From: Astropecten irregularis
Lineage: Eukaryota > Echinodermata > Asteroidea > Paxillosida > Astropectinidae
Assembly (NCBI GenBank): GCA_963971285.1
Contig: OZ020244.1
Coordinates: 27,404,001 to 27,468,000 of the forward strand
Length of the DNA stretch: 64,000 nucleotides
Reading direction: 5' to 3'
Part shown: piece by piece, positions 58,604 to 64,000 of the stretch
Position numbering within the stretch: the stretch's first letter is position 1
Layout of the letters: each line of letters opens with the position of its first letter
Notes under the pieces: model-generated
What the model saw: the letters and a program-made list of their open reading frames with translations, nothing else
Told to the model about the DNA's origin: nothing
Databases searched by the model: none
Made by a program: the position numbers and the translations under genes

Positions 58604-61600
58604 TAGACAAGACTTGGGCAGCCTGTGATCAATGTTAGAAGGAAATGTACCAAGAAGCAAGATGATATGATTATGAATTCCCGTTTTCGTTTCGTTTTAC
58701 AGTGTGTGGTGAAGTGAAGGCGCATTATAATGCAGTTCAGGGTACCGGACTATGTGTCAGAATATTAAGACATCAGTCTTTATTGAAGTTCTGTGGTGAC
58801 TTTCTTACTCGGTTACACGATCTTCTAACCCCTGATTCTCTGGCACTTGAAGGGGGTTGGCAAGCAAAGGTTAGCAACAATTTCAAGACAGCCAACTTTA
58901 AAAAACAGCAACAGCTGATTTTGGATTTACCAGCGGGCTGTGCACTTGCCCGACCGACTCTGGATATCAAATGGCAGTTGTGTCGGCAGACAGGACCTGC
59001 TAGTAGTCACGCTGTAGCACTTCCTGTAGACCTGTAATGTTCCGTAACTGGCCGTCAGCGGTTCGCCGCCCGATGTCACCGCAGTTTGGTATACTACACC
59101 ACCTCCCTTCCGGGGGCATCCGTGACTCCATCGTCCGGCCGCCCGTTAACTCGACATAATCTGCCCGTGGTTTGCAGCAAACAACACCCACGGACCTAGG
59201 TGCCAGACCGGACTTTTGATTTGTTTTCCGCCGGCAAAATACATTAATTTCTGGCAAGAATGGTAAATGTATCAACCGCACAGCGTTATAGGAACAAATT
59301 CTAGTCGACTTGGCCAGCCAAACTTGTGCCTATTTATTACTGATACTAAAAGGCCTCAGTTGACGGGAACACAAAGCTAGACCTAAGTTGAAATCGGTGT
59401 TCCCTGGATTGACTCTTCATTATTAGTCAACATCGAGTGAATTGGTATAGAAGTTTACCTTTGAGGCCACCGTGAATGAGGGACATCTTTTTTCCAAAGC
59501 TCGTATACTTAGCACTGCAAAGTCTGATACTTCCTTTAAGATTGAAAACGTACCGGTTCGAGTCAATTTCAGTTCGTTTGTCAGATGATAAAAGCCCATG
59601 ATTTCATGTGAGATAAGTCTAGAACGCCATTTTTAACACCGTCGAGTCTTGGCAAAAAAAATTGACTCATTTATACGTTTTGCTTGGTCGGGTTTTTTGG
59701 GGGCCACTTTACAAAATAAGAAAAGGTTATTAAACTGACAACTGTATTCGGTGATCAATACAATCATGCAGTCGAGTGTCCGAGGCCAACATTTTGGTTG
59801 CCGGTCGCCGTTGGTCGCCGACCCGATGCTCGTACCAGTCGTGTAGGGGTACCATGTGTGCAACGATGCCAGTAGTACATGTAGTACGAGCAGGGAGTAT
59901 AGTAGTCTGGTATCGGCTCAATGTGGTGTCGGTCATTTTCCTTTCTTACCCCGGGAGTCTTTAATAACCACAAATTGATGTTTGTATTGCTATTAAGCCC
60001 TTCCACACTGCAGGGCAACGATCCCTCAAAGCACAGGGGGCAAGCCGACGGAGCTAGGAGGCCATGCAATTGTCCAAAATGGCCGACTCAATGCCAGCTT
60101 CCCCTCTCCAAAAAAAGAAGGACTTAGCCTTGTGGGGCTTCCGTGGCAAGTCCCATACAATCACTATGCAATCAAGACGACTATTATTGTATTGCCTCGA
60201 CTTGCTCGACTGGGTTCAGCACGTTAACATGACGGTAACGAGTCACGTCTGATAAATATCTACCCTCCCGATCCAAAAGAGATGACTTTTTAATTAATGA
60301 AATCCTCTCTGGGAAGAAAAAAACGAAGAAGAAGAAGGAGAAGACTGAGATGAAGAAGCACACGGTCTTAAGGTTTCCAATTTTCCCCGTTTTCCCGCCT
60401 AAATGCCACAATATGTTCCCGCCTTGTTGCCCCGGCGACAGCACTGCAGATGATCGGACCATATATCGGACGCAGGGGGCAATTTACGATGGCTTTACAG
60501 CAATGTGCTCAACGGTTGAACCCAAGACTGGTACACCGTGATTGTGCAAGGTTTTACTGTCGCACTCAACTTCGGAGACTTAAAAAAGTTGTCCGTCGTT
60601 TGATTTCAACCGGAAGTAATATTTTTTGTGAATCAGATGAAAGAGATAGCATAGAAAGCCTGCAGATTTGCAGCTCATCTGGCCGTTCTGCAGATTATTA
60701 TACAGAAAGCGTATTTATAATACGCGATAGGATTGCACGCTATACTCATTGAAGATTGACGTGTTGATTCAAGCTTGAGATTGGGAAAAGGCAACCACTG
60801 GACTTTAAACCATGGAGGAATGTTCCTACTGTCAAGCGATATCAGTAAACCATTCGGATAATTATTGTTCAATGAACAATGTTCATAAACAGTCCCTATT
60901 AAGGCTTATTTTTGGAAAGTACAGTAACTTAACAAATCGTCTTTTGTTTGCCATAATCACATCGGGGATAGCTACTTGAGACTTCATCTTGTGTCTGCAA
61001 AGGAAACTGGCTGTTTTGCTCGTAATATGTAGGCATATCCAGTTCACTTCAGCTTTGTTTGAGCATGGAGGTAGGTTTGAGCAGCCTACTTTCGAGCCAT
61101 TTTCCCCTCGGTTTTGCGGCGACCAAAATGTCACCCATTTTGAGTGAAATCTTCGCCTGTCTTGTGAGTTGTTTTAGTAGTTGCAAGAACAAGCTCAACC
61201 TGCCAAAATGTAGGCTTCTCTTAGAAATTCAATTTGAAAATTCCGATCACTTTTCAAGGGTTTAACTGTAAAATGTGAATTGATGGAGCATTAATGAAAA
61301 AAGACGGGCTAGAACTTATACAAGCTGTAATCTTTGAGAAGCCCTACATTGGATTCAAGGTTTTTCTATTAGAACAACACACTGAACGATTATCATGGAG
61401 CTTATAATGTTAGTGATATCGATAACACATTGACGTGATAGGTGACACCGTGGCAAGGCGATGCGTTTGATATAATTATTTTTACACACATTGATACGGT
61501 TTTGCATAACGGTGGGCATGCTGTCAGTATCGTCATCATATCTCCGTCCGCCATCTTGAACAAGTTATACGCTTTACCACGGCCTGACTTGGATGAAATG

Positions 61601-62389
61601 AAAATGATTATGAATGAATATAGAATATGCGCGCGCATGTTTCACGAACGCTCACTTTTTCTCCTCGACCAATCAGGGCTCGCCAAAGTCTAGCAGCAAT
61701 CACTGCATGCGGCAAGCAGCCTGCCACACTCGGTATAATCAGTATACTGTGTTTGGCATCGCACATATTTCATCATAAAAACTGTAATCTATGCCGTACG
61801 TGGTGTCAACGGGATCAGGTTTTTCCTTTTTTGTGGGGGGAACTGTTCAGCGATTCGAGCTCCTGTCAGTCGCCGGGGGATTCTCTGATTCTCCCCGCAT
61901 TCTGTTCGTCTCCGATCGCCCGGTTGCCTGGTCGCCTCTCCCCCATGCCTAAGAATCACGCCAGCAGACCGCGCGGGCGAGCTTCAAAAGCATTCCGTGG
62001 AAACCCTTGACGATGATGTGCACGATTCGCCTTATGTATTATACTATTAATCCTATATCACACAACAAATCGTGTACACACACTAGATCTACATCACAGG
62101 TATAATATTGGATGTTTTTTTGTGATAGGACAAGAAGTTCGTGTTTTAGCCTAACGCTGGTCTTATGCAACAGTTTTTTTATTTTCTTGTAAAAGAGTTG
62201 TTGCTGGGTTTTTTTTCTTGTCAATAAAATTTATTTGAATCTTGGTTGTTGTTTTTATACCCAAACATTATTTCCTGTGACAACAATCAATCAGCCAAGC
62301 CCACACACTACTCTATTCCGGCACCACCACCCAGAGTTAAGCATTGTTCCTTTCTTCCACAATAACTGCGGGGGGAATGACGGCTCGAC
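58604..62389. other. Fbxl14-Wnt intergenic stretch, part 4, upstream of the Wnt exon
   Basis: About 3.8 kb without recognised repeats, the longest such interval in the right half. A good 3' splice-site-like tract (TTTCGTTTTACAG) ends at about 58700 but no matching exon could be argued. Short frames at 58702-59037 and 60450-60752 show no domain. Confidence 0.4.
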
Positions 62390-62479
62390 TATATATATTT
62401 CCCTTCCCTCCCCCCCCCCCCCCCCCCCCTCCCTCCTCCCCACGACCACTGATCTCACACCTCTAACTCGGTGACGTCA
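62390..62479 (+). promoter_or_regulatory. Possible proximal promoter of the putative Wnt gene
   Basis: TATATATAT at 62390-62398, a 20-C tract at 62410-62429 and a CRE TGACGTCA at 62472-62479 lie 520-640 bp before the signal-peptide exon. No defined start site; inference. Confidence 0.3.
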
Positions 62480-63032
62480 CTATTTTCTTTTGTGCAGCCG
62501 GAGGTCTAGGTGTTTGGTTTTGAAGCAAGGAGGTGATAAGATATCGGCATTTCGGACTGTACAGCGCTGGCAGGCAAGTCGCACGACGACCGAACCGGAC
62601 CAGTCACGTCACGCTCTCGCTGCAAGGAACAGCTCCTTATACTCCACGGGGTCTTTGAACAGTATGAGCGGACTTGGATTATACGTGTAAAGAGACCTGT
62701 ATCACCACAGAGCGTGCATCACCTTGACAAGAGTGATCGTAAGCCAGTGACAGCATCAGAGAATATTGTCTACCTGCTACAATCTGCTGGTATTGACACA
62801 AAAAGGGGGAAACTCTTAGTGTGGTGCACTCGCTATTTTCTGACAGTTGCACCGTTTCGAGGTGAAGCCTTCACTTATTGCAGTGTAAGATTTCTACGCC
62901 GTTTTTTGAGTGGTATACCGGGTGCAAGTGTCGCCACCTCGACGCACCGAAGCAGCGATAAGCTAGCTTGAGCTAGGACATAGGACATCCATCGGGCCGA
63001 TGACGCTGGCCACTTCACGCTTGACCGTCAGA

Positions 63033-63103
63033 ATGATGAGGAGTTTGTGGATAGTTATCGGCATGGCACTCGCTGCCTGTCATGCTCAAGATGTTACGTG
63101 GTG
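63033..63103 (+). CDS. Wnt5: Putative Wnt5-type ligand, first coding exon (signal peptide), partial
   Basis: The exon encodes a secretory signal peptide, MMRSLWIVIGMALAACHA, followed by a mature start QDVTWW. It ends TGG TG at a consensus donor GTAAGT (63104), so the final Trp codon would be completed by the next exon (phase 2). A short leader then Ser/Thr-Trp-Trp is the usual N-terminus of Wnt5 and Wnt2 proteins (ANSWWSLG, SSWWYM). Wnts are lipidated secreted morphogens acting through Frizzled/Ror receptors. The start at 63033 has A at -3; an in-frame ATG at 63000 would add 11 residues, and a stop at 62964 closes the frame. The rest of the gene would lie beyond 64000; no second exon is visible. 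The Fbxl14 neighbour, transcribed away from it as in human, supports Wnt5. Another secreted protein cannot be excluded. Confidence 0.55.
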
Positions 63104-64000
63104 GTAAGTAAAGCACTCTAGTTTCTGTTCTCAGTCCATTTCCCCATCGCACATTTATTTTGGTACATGCTAAAATCCCTCGCAGCCATTTTTCCTAGCC
63201 CATTCAGCATGTGCGCGTGTTCGTGCAAAACGTGAACGGTAAAATAAACTGCACATTGCACCTCTGTGTGAACCAGCTCAAAGCGAAAATGTAAGCGTTA
63301 ATTCGGGCATTATTTTGCGTGCATAATGCAGAGCTTCACTGGTCAATGTGTCCGTCCAGTGACCATTAATAATTTCAGTGTCTGACCATGGATAAAGTCT
63401 GACCATGAGTAGATGCTAGATAAAAGAATATACAGCAACATGACTTGCAATGGCCTCGAAACGGTCAGGAGACGCGCGCTGTATACTGATAGTGATAGTG
63501 ATAGCAATTTATGGTGCACAAAGCGAGGCGAGCATTGTTTTTTTTTAATGGAAGACACTTAGCCTAGCCCAACATTCAAATCAAAGATTTCATTCTTAAT
63601 TCTGACTTCATGTGTTCCCGTTAGTTTGTTTTAGCTGAGCTGCTTTCAATATTATTATTCTGTGTTTGTTGTAATATTTTCAAAGAAAAGCAAACATGCC
63701 AAATTGGCCCACATTAGGATTTAGTGTATACTAGATGTGACTTCATACGGGGTATAGATTTAAGCGTGCACACTCCAACAAAGGAAAGGCTTGAAAGGCT
63801 AACAAAAAAAACTACCAATGGGTTTTATTGATTGATCGCTTCAGAAGGAGTTATAACCGAAACTGTTACGTTGTGCTACATGCCTTATGTGTCTAATTTT
63901 TCTCAACTGGCAATATTTGAACAATCTGGGTTGTAACTGGTAGGATACAACCGTGAACAATTTGTGTCGTTTGATATTTGGTCAGCGGTTCGCCCATGCG
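63104..64000 (+). other. Start of the putative Wnt intron 1
   Basis: Begins GTAAGTA. No acceptor followed by a Wnt-like reading frame is visible before the window ends. AT-rich with no recognised repeat. Confidence 0.45.

Noticed and set aside
58690-59037. Internal exon after the TTTCGTTTTACAG acceptor
   Set aside because: The acceptor looks good, but the 111-codon frame shows no domain and no convincing donor could be placed.

Overview
This is a gene-poor, repeat-rich stretch of metazoan nuclear DNA. It is AT-rich, has intron-type signals and carries dense short inverted-repeat transposons, with no bacterial operon structure. The best guess is an invertebrate deuterostome, probably an echinoderm such as a starfish. 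That rests on a highly conserved FBXL14 protein, a foldback element resembling sea urchin TU transposons, and recurrent short words such as TAGGCCTAC. The species call is inference.

Two host genes can be supported. The first is Fbxl14, an F-box/leucine-rich-repeat ubiquitin-ligase subunit encoded in one long exon on the minus strand (35743-36930), with a TATA box upstream at 37412-37419. The second is a short signal-peptide exon at 63033-63103 on the plus strand. It ends in Thr-Trp-Trp at a GTAAGT splice donor, as expected for the first coding exon of a Wnt5/Wnt2-type ligand. FBXL14 and WNT5B are neighbours pointing away from each other in human, so the arrangement here (Fbxl14 minus, putative Wnt plus, about 26 kb apart) looks like ancient microsynteny. 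The intervening DNA holds a TATA-plus-donor candidate 5' exon (47505-47597) and three phased CRE sites (42008-42037), possible regulatory parts of either gene.

The rest is mostly mobile-element debris. It includes fifteen copies of a TTAA-target MITE in two subfamilies, with a conserved internal stem-loop. There are hAT MITEs with exact 8-bp target duplications (19742, 21012, 29976), Harbinger-like MITEs (38011, 44742) and several other terminal-inverted-repeat families (near 14754, 2296, 32708 and 50790). A CR1/L2-type LINE fragment lies at 46110-47206, two LINE 3' tails at about 2350 and 28432, and a tRNA-derived SINE at about 14230-14501.

The most unusual structure is a 1.25-kb foldback-like element at 15513-16761. 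It carries 37 copies of one perfect 18-bp palindrome, mostly spaced at exactly 21 bp (two helical turns), inside 30-bp perfect terminal inverted repeats with a 6-bp target duplication. A second array of CACGG/CCGTG dyads (about 93-120 bp per unit) lies at 18033-18800. No rRNA, functional tRNA, CRISPR array or viral element was recognised.
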